This document shows, in pieces, positions 25,595 to 32,495 of a stretch of DNA of 35,482 nt; position 1 is the first letter of the stretch, and each line of letters begins with the position of its first letter. The position numbers were made by a program, and so were the translations under genes. This stretch comes from a virus. The DNA lies in IMG/VR virus record IMGVR_UViG_3300047462_000635, positions 1 to 35,482 of that record; one strand, written 5' to 3'. The notes beneath the pieces are model-generated. The model did not search any database. It was not told where the DNA came from and saw only the letters and a program-made list of their open reading frames with translations.

Positions 25595-25826
25595 TGGCCT
25601 TCCTCATTGATATGACGTGCCGGGCGGGTCCCCGCGCGGTCCAGACAACGATCATCATACGTCCCGCCAAGAGACCGACGGTAAGGATGCGCTCCTCGCC
25701 ATAGTCGAAGCGATCATCAATCGCATCAAACGTCGGACCCGCAAAAACGATGGCCGCATCCGCGAAATCCAACCCCCGGTCAGCAAGGGTAGCTTCGCGC
25801 TTCGCGGGATCGAACGTGATCTCCAT
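25554..25826 (-). CDS. brnT: BrnT-family ribonuclease toxin
   Basis: The product is 90 residues from the ATG at 25826 (MEITFDPAKREATLADRG); an in-frame ATG at 25832 adds two residues. The fold marks are all present: ITFDPAKREATLADRGLDFADA, RFDYGEERILTVG, MIVVWTARGPARHVISMRKANEREQDRY. BrnT cleaves RNA and halts growth when free. No Shine-Dalgarno precedes either ATG, so leaderless translation is possible. Inside a prophage it may stabilise the element or act on competing phages. Confidence 0.9.
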   Translation of the reverse strand: MEITFDPAKREATLADRGLDFADAAIVFAGPTFDAIDDRFDYGEERILTVGLLAGRMMIVVWTARGPARHVISMRKANEREQDRYRERLS

Positions 25827-25830
25827 AAAC

Positions 25831-25882
25831 ATTTTGTAGCAACAAAAACCCCCCGCGCAAACGTTTTTGTAGCAACAAAAAC
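25831..25882. promoter_or_regulatory. Two tandem palindromic operators between brnT and the divergent gene
   Basis: The sequence TTTTGTAGCAACAAAAAC occurs twice, at 25832-25849 and 25865-25882, exactly 33 bp apart (about three helical turns). Each is a near-perfect palindrome with arms TTTTTGT / ACAAAAA around AGCA; the first copy has A in place of the outermost T. The left copy abuts the brnT start. BrnA is known to repress its own operon, so these are good candidates for its binding sites, and they also lie upstream of the plus-strand gene at 25920. Confidence 0.7.
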
Positions 25883-25919
25883 GCTCTCGATGCGCGCCTC
25901 AAGTGGGAAGGATGTCTCA

Positions 25920-26390
25920 ATGTCCATGAAACTCGCCGCCCTCGGGCTCGCGTGCGCCTTGGCGTGCACGCCGGCTATCGCCGTCGCTCAAGCCTATCCG
26001 CAGTTCCAAGGCCCCGACGGCGCGCACCTGCCGCCAGGTATGACCGCGGTGGTTGGGAGGGACGCCATCACAGGCGCGCCGTGCCTGGTCGGCCTGACGA
26101 CGACCTGCCGATGGCCGGTAGTGGGCGCGGCCAATTTCACACCGGCGCAAATTTCGCTAGGCGCCACGGCGGCGCAAATCGTGACGGCGCGCACCGGACG
26201 CCAGACCGTGACCCTCATTAACACCGGCTCGACCGCCTTCTACATCGGCCCGTTGGCGTCTGTGACGCCTACGTCCGGCGTGCTGATCCCGGCCGGCGTC
26301 GGCGTCTCCATCACACTGCCCTATTCCGGCGCGCTCTATGGCGTGACGGCGAGCGGAACCGCGACCTTGAACGCCTACGAGCTCTACTGA
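25920..26390 (+). CDS. Signal-peptide protein in the tail fibre region
   Basis: The product is 156 residues from the ATG at 25920, set by GGAAGGA eight bases upstream; a longer open frame before it is not supported. Residues 1-24 (MSMKLAALGLACALACTPAIAVAQA) are a clear Sec signal. The mature part ends in a beta-rich domain (TGRQTVTLINTGSTAFYIGP, GVLIPAGVGVSITL) of the type seen in phage fibres and decorations. A signal peptide on a virion part would be unusual, so it may act at the cell envelope. Its stop overlaps the next start by one base. Confidence 0.72.
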   Translation: MSMKLAALGLACALACTPAIAVAQAYPQFQGPDGAHLPPGMTAVVGRDAITGAPCLVGLTTTCRWPVVGAANFTPAQISLGATAAQIVTARTGRQTVTLINTGSTAFYIGPLASVTPTSGVLIPAGVGVSITLPYSGALYGVTASGTATLNAYELY

Positions 26391-26569
26391 TGGACGGCCT
26401 GACCGTTCCGGGAGAGCCCGGCGTCGGCGAACCCGGTCTGAGCGTCCCCGGCGTCGCGGCGATCGGCCAGGGCGGCTTGACCTCCCCGACAAACCCACCG
26501 TCGCCCCACACCGTCACCTACCAAGCCATGCCCGTGGCCTATCAAACGGCCCCTATCACCTACCCTTGA
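26390..26569 (+). CDS. 59-residue Pro/Gly-rich protein
   Basis: It starts in TGATG with the preceding stop and ends ten bases before the next gene's ATG. The product begins MDGLTVPGEPGVGEPGLSVP and ends with a Tyr/Pro-rich stretch (VTYQAMPVAYQTAPITYP). The coupling on both sides supports translation. The PGxGEPG repeats suggest an extended, perhaps collagen-like or linker, peptide tied to the fibres. No family is recognised. Confidence 0.55.
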   Translation: MDGLTVPGEPGVGEPGLSVPGVAAIGQGGLTSPTNPPSPHTVTYQAMPVAYQTAPITYP

Positions 26570-26578
26570 GGATCTTCC

Positions 26579-27610
26579 ATGCCCTCCATTTTCGCCCCTC
26601 AGACGCCTGTCACGAACGATACCGGCGCGGTCACCCTCGGCTTCCAGGGCGCGCCCAACGTGCTCTACGACCGGACCATGGTGGGCGCCACCGCCTACAC
26701 CATCTCCACCACCGGCACGACAGGCGGGGAGACGATGAGCGTTACGCTGCGCGGGCCATACGCCTATAGCTTCGCCAGTTCGGTGGGGATCAACTGGGCC
26801 GGAGGCCTGGCGCCGACCCCAGCGTCCACATCCACCGCCTTTGATCGGATTAAGTTCGAGGTTCTCCAAGACGGCTCGCTTTTGGGAACGCGGCCAGCGG
26901 CGGCAGCAAGCATGCCGATAATGGCTCCAGTCCACTATTTGAACGTCAGTGGCCAAAACCAGAATGCCTCTGCGGCTCCCACAGCCGCAAATGATGGCAG
27001 CGACAGCTTCTTGAGTATTATGGTTTGGCTAAATCTTACGAGCAGCTACTCGCCAAATAATTTTGCACCGCTTGTATCTAGGTGGGTTGCGAATTCCAAT
27101 TCTCAGTCAAATACAGAATATACATTTGGGATTTCAACAAGTGGAAATCTCTTATTTTTGTGCATAGATGCGAGTGGAAGTTATAAAGAGTTGATATCTA
27201 CTGCGCCAATAATCCCTTCATTGTCAAATGCAGCGGGTCTGTGGCTTCGGTTTGACTATAATGCGGGACCATCTACCGTAAATGGTGTAGCGCCCGGTGC
27301 GGGTGTCTTCTACACCTCTGTCGGAGGTGTGACACCTGCTTGGGTGCAGCTTGGATCGGTGCCAAGTGGAGGTGCACAGACAGGTCTGAATCACGTCGGT
27401 GCTAGTTCGGGCGCCATCTTATTCGGAGACAACCACGATAATAGCTGGTCCATAAACACATGCCATATGTACGAGGCAATCATAAAAAATAGCACAAATG
27501 TATTGGCAAATCCGAACTTCCAGTCTTTGATGACAACTGCGTCGGGCGCAACATTCCTCGATACGGCCACTACGCCGAACACGATCACGCTCAACACAAA
27601 CATCGTCTGA
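26579..27610 (+). CDS. LamG-like putative receptor-binding protein
   Basis: The product is 343 residues. Residues 1 to ~110 are GC-rich phage-type sequence with small beta repeats (FAPQTPVTNDTGAVTLGFQGAPN). From about residue 118 the DNA becomes AT-rich and encodes a concanavalin/LamG-like beta-sandwich: DSFLSIMVWLNLTSSYS, NTEYTFGISTSGNLLFLCID, AGLWLRFDYNAGPSTVNG, TCHMYEAIIKNSTNV. Such domains bind sugars. The composition break suggests the C-terminal domain was swapped in, as is common for host-range determinants. Confidence 0.68.
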   Translation: MPSIFAPQTPVTNDTGAVTLGFQGAPNVLYDRTMVGATAYTISTTGTTGGETMSVTLRGPYAYSFASSVGINWAGGLAPTPASTSTAFDRIKFEVLQDGSLLGTRPAAAASMPIMAPVHYLNVSGQNQNASAAPTAANDGSDSFLSIMVWLNLTSSYSPNNFAPLVSRWVANSNSQSNTEYTFGISTSGNLLFLCIDASGSYKELISTAPIIPSLSNAAGLWLRFDYNAGPSTVNGVAPGAGVFYTSVGGVTPAWVQLGSVPSGGAQTGLNHVGASSGAILFGDNHDNSWSINTCHMYEAIIKNSTNVLANPNFQSLMTTASGATFLDTATTPNTITLNTNIV

Positions 27611-27644
27611 TTTTAAAATGCTGTCCAGCAATCAAGGCCGATTT

Positions 27645-28790
27645 TTAAACGGCTGTTTTGAGCTGCTGTGATTCGGCATCATGCTGTGTCGTGACGAAGA
27701 TCTTGCTGCTATGCCAGGTAAGCGGTGGAAAGCGAAGCGCCCATCGTTCTAAGCCAAAAACCTGTTTCTTCAACTTGCTCGCCGGCTTTTCTATGATGTG
27801 CCAGGATGCAATGGCCAAAGCGAAGGCGAGCGGATAGGCGATCACGAAATTCATGACTGGTGTCCGAGCCAAAGGTATGAGCGCGACCGCGGCCTGCTGG
27901 ATCGGAAACCCATACAAATACACGCCATATGAATAATCGCCACTGAACAGCATCTTTTGCCTTGGTGGATTCAGAGTGCCCAGGAACGCGGCGCAATAGG
28001 CGATCGGCAAGGCCGCGAAATAGTCGCCGCCGCGGATGTTCATCAACAATTCTACCAAGACGGTGCTGGCGAGAAAAAGCGGAAAGCTCAAAGGAACCCG
28101 ATCTCGAAAGCGAAATAATAAAAGACCTGCCAGGAAATTTAAAACGAGAACCAAGCCTACAACTAGGGCATTCATAGGCGGGTGATCATGGAATACATGA
28201 TATATTATTGCGGCTTGTACAATTATTAGCAGCACCAAAAAAGCAAGCCGCCTCGCCGCTATACCTAGAAGCGCGATACTTGCGAGCAAAATATAACATT
28301 TCAGTTCCGAAGGTATCGTCCACAGCTGACCGTTAATGATGCTTGGGAACGGATTATGCTGAAAAACTCCCGGCAGCGTGTACTGTATATCGCCTATTAT
28401 ATTAAGGGCGTACGCAAAAAACTCGTGGCTGGAAAAATAGTCCCGCAGCTGGACCGTCGTTACCAATGGTCCTAGAACAAGAGCAGAAAGCAGCACTTCG
28501 ACAACGAGCGCGGGTACTAGCCTGATTACGCGTAGGCCCAGGAAGCTTATAACCGATTTGTTGCGCTCCAAGCTCCCAGCCACCAAAAATCCGCTCAGCG
28601 CGAAAAGCATCGGCAGGACGGTCCCGAAAATCCCACGGAAGGGGACCATAAAGACCATGTCTCCAACTGTCCGACCATAGCACAAGCTGACGGCGTGCTG
28701 AACGATGACCGCCGTCGCTAGCGCGATCCGCATGTAATCAAAACCGGCCGGCCTGTTTGACGCCGCCTCCATTTTCTCTGCAAGAGTCAT
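27645..28790 (-). CDS. Acyltransferase 3 family membrane protein
   Basis: The product is 381 residues with about ten hydrophobic segments. The family's R-x10-H motif is present near the N-terminus (Arg21 in DYMRIALA, His32 in IVQHAVS), followed by GIFGTVLPMLFALSGFLVAGSL and, later, DYSYGVYLYGFPIQQ and a WHIIEKPA motif. These enzymes transfer acetyl groups to polysaccharides such as O-antigen; phage-encoded ones change serotype and block superinfection. It overlaps the glycosyltransferase by ATGA. DNA is less GC-rich than the phage core. Confidence 0.9.
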   Translation of the reverse strand: MTLAEKMEAASNRPAGFDYMRIALATAVIVQHAVSLCYGRTVGDMVFMVPFRGIFGTVLPMLFALSGFLVAGSLERNKSVISFLGLRVIRLVPALVVEVLLSALVLGPLVTTVQLRDYFSSHEFFAYALNIIGDIQYTLPGVFQHNPFPSIINGQLWTIPSELKCYILLASIALLGIAARRLAFLVLLIIVQAAIIYHVFHDHPPMNALVVGLVLVLNFLAGLLLFRFRDRVPLSFPLFLASTVLVELLMNIRGGDYFAALPIAYCAAFLGTLNPPRQKMLFSGDYSYGVYLYGFPIQQAAVALIPLARTPVMNFVIAYPLAFALAIASWHIIEKPASKLKKQVFGLERWALRFPPLTWHSSKIFVTTQHDAESQQLKTAV

Positions 28791-29812
28791 AAATCGTCTC
28801 CGGGCGGCACCAACCCTCCCGCATCGTGGATTATGCTACAATCCCGATCGTCGACCCGGCGGGCCGAGCTTATAGTTTCAAGCGCGAATTTTCTGATTAA
28901 TGGTGGGCAGTCACCAAAATTTCCCCGCGCAAAATCATAAATTCCTATTGCATGTGCTTTCGTCGATGAAGTGATCGTGCCCTTCCTAATAAGGTCCTTC
29001 ACCGCACGTTTTACTAAACGGCCTATGGTTCTAAAAATTAGGTTTGCCCGCTGCTGGGCGTTCGCGTGACGTGATGAAAATAACAGTTCATTTCTATGTA
29101 AAAAATAATTTTGCATTGGTCCATCAAGCGGTCCAATTGAAGCCCCGACCTTATGAATTACGATCGATGTTGGAACAATATAACATTTATATCCAAATTT
29201 TCGTGCTCTATAACACCAGTCAGTTTCTTCGTAATTTAGAAAAAAATTCTCTTCAAAATACCCAATATCACGCCATATATTTGCTGGCGCAAATAGTGCG
29301 GCACCGAGTGCGAAATCGCTTTCAATTAACTCGCTTGTGAGTTTTTCAGTATCACTAAGGTCAAACCAGTCTGGGTGTCCCACGTCTAGATTGGTTCGGC
29401 TGCCAAAGAATTGGAATTTTTCCGTACCAAAAATCTTTATAGAACAACCAAGAATGGCATTATTATTAAGTGACATAGTCTGATAAATGAGGCTATTTAT
29501 TGTCGATGGCAGAACGGTGGCGTCGTTATTCAAAAGAAAAATATGTGTTGATCCATCTAATAAAGCGTTTTGAATGCCGATATTGCATCCGCCGGAAAAG
29601 CCAGAGTTTATATTATTATAAATTATGGTGGCATTACGTTTTATATTGCGATTTAATACAATGGCTGAATCCTCAGTGGAGGCGTTATCGACAACGTATA
29701 TCCAAAAGTTTTCAAATGTTGACAATTGTAGAGAGTTATATGCTGCGACGGTATCGTGGGGGCGGTTCCAATTAACGATAATTATCCCAACACGAAATTT
29801 GTTCGCTTCCAT
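28787..29812 (-). CDS. Family 2 glycosyltransferase
   Basis: The product is 341 residues. The ATG at 29812 is chosen because GGGGAGA lies eight bases upstream; the frame opens earlier at a TTG (29842). GT-A fold marks: VGIIIVNWNRPHDTVAAY, YVVDNASTEDS, NSGFSGGCNIGIQNAL, FLLNNDAT (the nucleotide-sugar and metal site), and EENFFLNYEETDWCYRARKFGY. It resembles rhamnosyltransferases of the WbbL type. It is coupled to the acyltransferase, so the pair likely adds and acylates a sugar on LPS. The gene is clearly AT-richer than its surroundings. Confidence 0.9.
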   Translation of the reverse strand: MEANKFRVGIIIVNWNRPHDTVAAYNSLQLSTFENFWIYVVDNASTEDSAIVLNRNIKRNATIIYNNINSGFSGGCNIGIQNALLDGSTHIFLLNNDATVLPSTINSLIYQTMSLNNNAILGCSIKIFGTEKFQFFGSRTNLDVGHPDWFDLSDTEKLTSELIESDFALGAALFAPANIWRDIGYFEENFFLNYEETDWCYRARKFGYKCYIVPTSIVIHKVGASIGPLDGPMQNYFLHRNELLFSSRHANAQQRANLIFRTIGRLVKRAVKDLIRKGTITSSTKAHAIGIYDFARGNFGDCPPLIRKFALETISSARRVDDRDCSIIHDAGGLVPPGDDL

Positions 29813-29941
29813 TTCGGCGGTCTCCCCAACCGCGACCCGCAACCGTGATAAAATGCCCTTACGTTCCTGATCTATTAGCTCTCAGCCGTGTCCTAGATGA
29901 CTTCTACCCGGCGGGACATCGTCATCGCTCGGCCTCCCCAC

Positions 29942-30303
29942 TCAAAAACCCTCCGCCAACACTCGGTGCGCCCGGTCTGGGGCGTCGGCCTCCAGGGCGA
30001 GGAAGGATATGAGCACGCGATCAGGCGTTTTGCGGCCCTGCTCAATATCCGCAATCGGGAAAGGTTGACAGCGAACGCGCCAGCGAAGGGGGCCGGTGTC
30101 AGGCCTGTGCGCATCCGGGCTGTTCGGGCGATGCGAATGGCGGGAATGCGGGTGATCTCCTGATCGGTAAGGGGCGGGGTGTCCGGGGCGCTCTCAGCGG
30201 CCGCGGTAATCTCCTCGTCGGTCATAGCCTCCAGGCGGGCTGTTGTTGCGGCGGACATGATCGGCGGGTTCGCCGGGTCTGGGGTATATCTAACGATCGC
30301 CAT
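29942..30303 (-). pseudogene. HTH regulator gene broken by a one-base frameshift
   Basis: The ATG at 30303 follows GAGGGG by eight bases. The first ~80 residues read AIVRYTPDPANPP, then PPLTDQEITRIPAIRIARTARMRTGLTPAPFAGAFAVNLS, the opening of an XRE-like helix-turn-helix. From about 30056 the expected continuation, IADIEQGRKTPDRVLISFLALEAD to RAHRVLAEGF and a stop at 29942, is in another frame. Adding one C to the CCC run restores it. As written, the frame runs on as meaningless sequence to 29893. It may be a true mutation or an assembly error. It would regulate, or pair with, the BrnA-like gene upstream. Confidence 0.68.
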
Positions 30304-30315
30304 CGACTTCACCCC

Positions 30316-30621
30316 TCACGCCCGTTTCTCGCCGATCATTTCCCGCAAGGCCGCGTTAATTCGGGATCGCCAGCCCATCCCGGTGGCGCGGAAGGGGTCC
30401 AAGATATCGCGATCGAGGCGCTGCGTCACCTGAGCCTTTGTCGGCGCCTTCTGCTGGCCGCGAAGTTTGGTGCGGGGAACTGCGGCCAGGATCGCGGCCT
30501 GAAGCTGCGGCGGCAGGTCATCAACGGGCGCGGCCCGGGCGAACGTCTCTTCCGTCCATTCGGGATTGTCGTCATCGAACGGCAAATCGTCCGGTGGAAG
30601 CGGGGGATGCTCAAGGGACAT
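30316..30621 (-). CDS. BrnA-like antitoxin without a BrnT partner
   Basis: The product is 101 residues from the ATG at 30621; the frame opens at a TTG at 30651. The C-terminal part, QVTQRLDRDILDPFRATGMGWRSRINAALREMI, is the BrnA ribbon-helix-helix pattern also seen in the brnA at 25292. The N-terminus is acidic and Pro-rich. No BrnT-like sequence is adjacent; the next gene, 12 bases downstream, is the broken HTH gene. It could be an orphan that acts as a repressor or cross-neutralises toxins. Confidence 0.72.
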   Translation of the reverse strand: MSLEHPPLPPDDLPFDDDNPEWTEETFARAAPVDDLPPQLQAAILAAVPRTKLRGQQKAPTKAQVTQRLDRDILDPFRATGMGWRSRINAALREMIGEKRA

Positions 30622-30732
30622 GGCGGCGGCGTAACCACATTCTGATGCCAAGGCAAACCCTTAAGGGCGCGCCTATCCACCGCCGGAACGGCGGCCAATC
30701 TCTTCAAACCCCCTATGAATCGGAGACCTTAG

Positions 30733-30912
30733 ATGTCCGATCCGCCGCCGCCTGCGCGGGCTCCTCTGCTCGCAGCCCTGCTGCAAAGCCGCAATGTCAA
30801 CGCCTACGCCCTGATCGTGCTCGGCGGCCTGGCCTTCGCCCTGAAGATGCCCGAGTCCATCTACAGCGGCTTGATCCTGGGCGGTCTGGCGATTTTGAAA
30901 GCGGGGGCCTGA
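30733..30912 (+). CDS. 59-residue membrane protein, holin candidate
   Basis: GGAG (30722-30725) lies seven bases before the ATG. The product has a Pro-rich start (MSDPPPPARAPLLAALLQSR), a hydrophobic span (NVNAYALIVLGGLAFALKM) and a second hydrophobic stretch (YSGLILGGLAILKAGA). It is the first gene of the plus-strand lysis block, three bases before the next gene. Size, membrane segments and place fit a holin or antiholin, but no family is recognised. Confidence 0.6.
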   Translation: MSDPPPPARAPLLAALLQSRNVNAYALIVLGGLAFALKMPESIYSGLILGGLAILKAGA

Positions 30913-30915
30913 CCG

Positions 30916-31338
30916 ATGACGGCTGTGCGCCCTCTGCCCGACGTCGGCTGCACGATCGACGATCTGGCGCGCGAGATCAACGCCATGCACGCCTGCCTGC
31001 ACGCCGTTCAGCACGAGGCGCGGACGGACCGTAAGCTGGCCGCCGACCGTGAGGCGTTGCGCCGCGAACGCCATGAGTCGATCAAGGAAGACCTCTGCGA
31101 CATCGGCCGGCGCGTCGGCGTGGTGGAGCGCTGGCAGGAGACTTTCGCCAAGAGCTTCGGCATGAGGCCTTTGGGGGAGGGGCGGGCGCCCAGGCGGATC
31201 TTGGGGCTGCCCTACGTCGTCGTGCTGGGCTGGTTCGTGGCGCTTCTGATCGGAATGACCACCGGCCCGGTCGGCTATTTCGTCCTGCTGAAGATGCTGC
31301 CCGCCGCCGTCCACGCCGCTCTGAGCGTCGAGCCCTAG
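30916..31338 (+). CDS. Membrane protein with coiled coil, lysis-block (holin candidate)
   Basis: The product is 140 residues. Residues ~10-85 are helical and charged (IDDLAREINAMHACLHAVQHEARTDRK..., then DIGRRVGVVERWQETF), likely a coiled coil. Residues ~97-135 (LPYVVVLGWFVALLIGMTTGPVGYFVLLKMLPA) are hydrophobic enough for one or two membrane spans. The lysozyme gene follows 26 bases later. It is a holin or an accessory membrane protein of lysis; which of the two small membrane genes is the holin cannot be told. Confidence 0.68.
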   Translation: MTAVRPLPDVGCTIDDLAREINAMHACLHAVQHEARTDRKLAADREALRRERHESIKEDLCDIGRRVGVVERWQETFAKSFGMRPLGEGRAPRRILGLPYVVVLGWFVALLIGMTTGPVGYFVLLKMLPAAVHAALSVEP

Positions 31339-31364
31339 CTCGCCCCTTCCAAGGAAGACCCCAC

Positions 31365-31826
31365 ATGACGACGCCTTACCTGGCGGCCGATATCGGCCGC
31401 GATGAGGGCCTGCGCCTGCACGCCTACCCAGACCCCGATACTGGGGCTGAGCCCTGGACCATCGGCTATGGCTGCACCGGCGCAGACATCCGCGCCGGCC
31501 TGGTGTGGACGAAGGCGCAAGCCGATCAGGCGCTGACCCAGCGGATCGATCAGGTGCAGCGCCAGCTCGATCAACTGCTCCCCTGGTGGCGCGAGGTGAA
31601 CGACGCCCGCCAGGATGTGCTGATCAACATGGCCTACAATCTGGGTGTGCGGGGCCTATTGGGCTTTCACGCCTTTTTGGCGGCGGCCCAGGCCGGCCGC
31701 AACGACGCCGCCTCCAGCGATCTTTTGATCACCGACGGCCGTCCCACCCGCTGGGCGCGCCAGGTGCACGGCCGCGCCGCCCGCCTGGCCCAGCAATGGC
31801 GCGACGGCGTGCGCATCGCCCCCTGA
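31365..31826 (+). CDS. Endolysin, T4-type lysozyme (GH24)
   Basis: The product is 153 residues; AAGGAAGA precedes the ATG. The muramidase active site is visible: Glu14 in GRDEGLRLHAYPD, Asp23 eight residues on, and Thr32 in PWTIGYG, as in T4 lysozyme Glu11, Asp20, Thr26, with a three-residue longer loop. QDVLINMAYNLGVRGLLGFHAFLAA and GRPTRWARQVHGRAARLAQQW match the family's C-terminal part. With no signal or signal-anchor helix it needs a holin to reach the cell wall. Confidence 0.93.
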   Translation: MTTPYLAADIGRDEGLRLHAYPDPDTGAEPWTIGYGCTGADIRAGLVWTKAQADQALTQRIDQVQRQLDQLLPWWREVNDARQDVLINMAYNLGVRGLLGFHAFLAAAQAGRNDAASSDLLITDGRPTRWARQVHGRAARLAQQWRDGVRIAP

Positions 31827-31862
31827 TCCACCCCTCGTTCAATAAACAAACGGAGATGTTTC

Positions 31863-32492
31863 ATGCCCGTTCTGGCCGCGGCCTGGACGGCGCTTTGCGC
31901 CGCCCTGAAGTCCGTCAAGATCAGCGCCGCCGTGCTGATTTACGCCGCGCTCGTCCTCTCCGGCGTCGTCGGCGCTGAAGTGTTCGAGCGCACTTTTCGG
32001 TTCAGCCTTCTGTTCATCCACATCGAAGGCCTCGGCGCCCAACTCGCCGATCTGAAAGTCAAGGACGTCGCGGCGCTCAAGGCGGCGCAAGCCCATGTGG
32101 CCGCGGTCGCCGCCGCCCAGACCCGGGCCACGACGGACGTCATGGCGACCTATAGGCCGGCCGTCGCCGCCATCGCCAACAACCTGCAAACCCTGACCAA
32201 AGAGGTCCCCGTCTATGTCACGCCTAAGGATGATTCCGCCTGCGCTATCAATCTTGGCGCTGTGCGCCTGCTCGACGCCGCCGCCAGCGGTCTGCCCGGC
32301 CTTCCCAACGCCCCCACCAGCGCTGATGACGCCCCCTCGGGCGTTGCACTCTCCGCCCTCGTCACCGCCGACGTCGGCAACGACGAAGCCGCCCTCGAAA
32401 ACGCCCAGCAACTAGCTGCGCTCCAAGCCTGGGTCCGCGCCCAGCAAGCGGCCTGGGCGACGCCCGGCGCCGGCGCGCCCGCCGGACGCTGA
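31863..32492 (+). CDS. Inner-membrane spanin (Rz-like)
   Basis: The product is 209 residues; GGAG shortly before the ATG. One N-terminal membrane helix (KISAAVLIYAALVLSGVVGAEVF) is followed by a long periplasmic coiled coil (LADLKVKDVAALKAAQAHVAAVAAAQ...) and EVPVYVTPKDDSACAINLGAVRLLDAAASG, a pattern frequent in Rz-like proteins. Rz links inner and outer membranes with Rz1 and fuses them at lysis. A lipoprotein gene is nested in its +1 frame, which settles the identity. Confidence 0.85.
   Translation: MPVLAAAWTALCAALKSVKISAAVLIYAALVLSGVVGAEVFERTFRFSLLFIHIEGLGAQLADLKVKDVAALKAAQAHVAAVAAAQTRATTDVMATYRPAVAAIANNLQTLTKEVPVYVTPKDDSACAINLGAVRLLDAAASGLPGLPNAPTSADDAPSGVALSALVTADVGNDEAALENAQQLAALQAWVRAQQAAWATPGAGAPAGR
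32215..32415 (+). CDS. Outer-membrane lipoprotein spanin (Rz1-like), nested in the Rz gene
   Basis: The product is 66 residues in the +1 frame, wholly inside the Rz-like gene. GAGG (32202-32205) lies nine bases before the ATG. The N-terminus, SRLRMIPPALSILALCACS, carries a lipoprotein signal with the lipobox LCAC (Cys19 would be lipidated). The rest is very rich in proline (TPPPAVCPAFPTPPPALMTPP). Nesting, lipobox and proline content are the marks of Rz1, the outer-membrane half of the spanin. Confidence 0.82.
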   Translation: MSRLRMIPPALSILALCACSTPPPAVCPAFPTPPPALMTPPRALHSPPSSPPTSATTKPPSKTPSN

Positions 32493-32495
32493 GCC

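Noticed and set aside
25617-25919. Upstream extension of the signal-peptide gene frame
   Set aside because: It runs antisense through brnT and would bury a clear signal peptide and ribosome binding site at 25905-25922.
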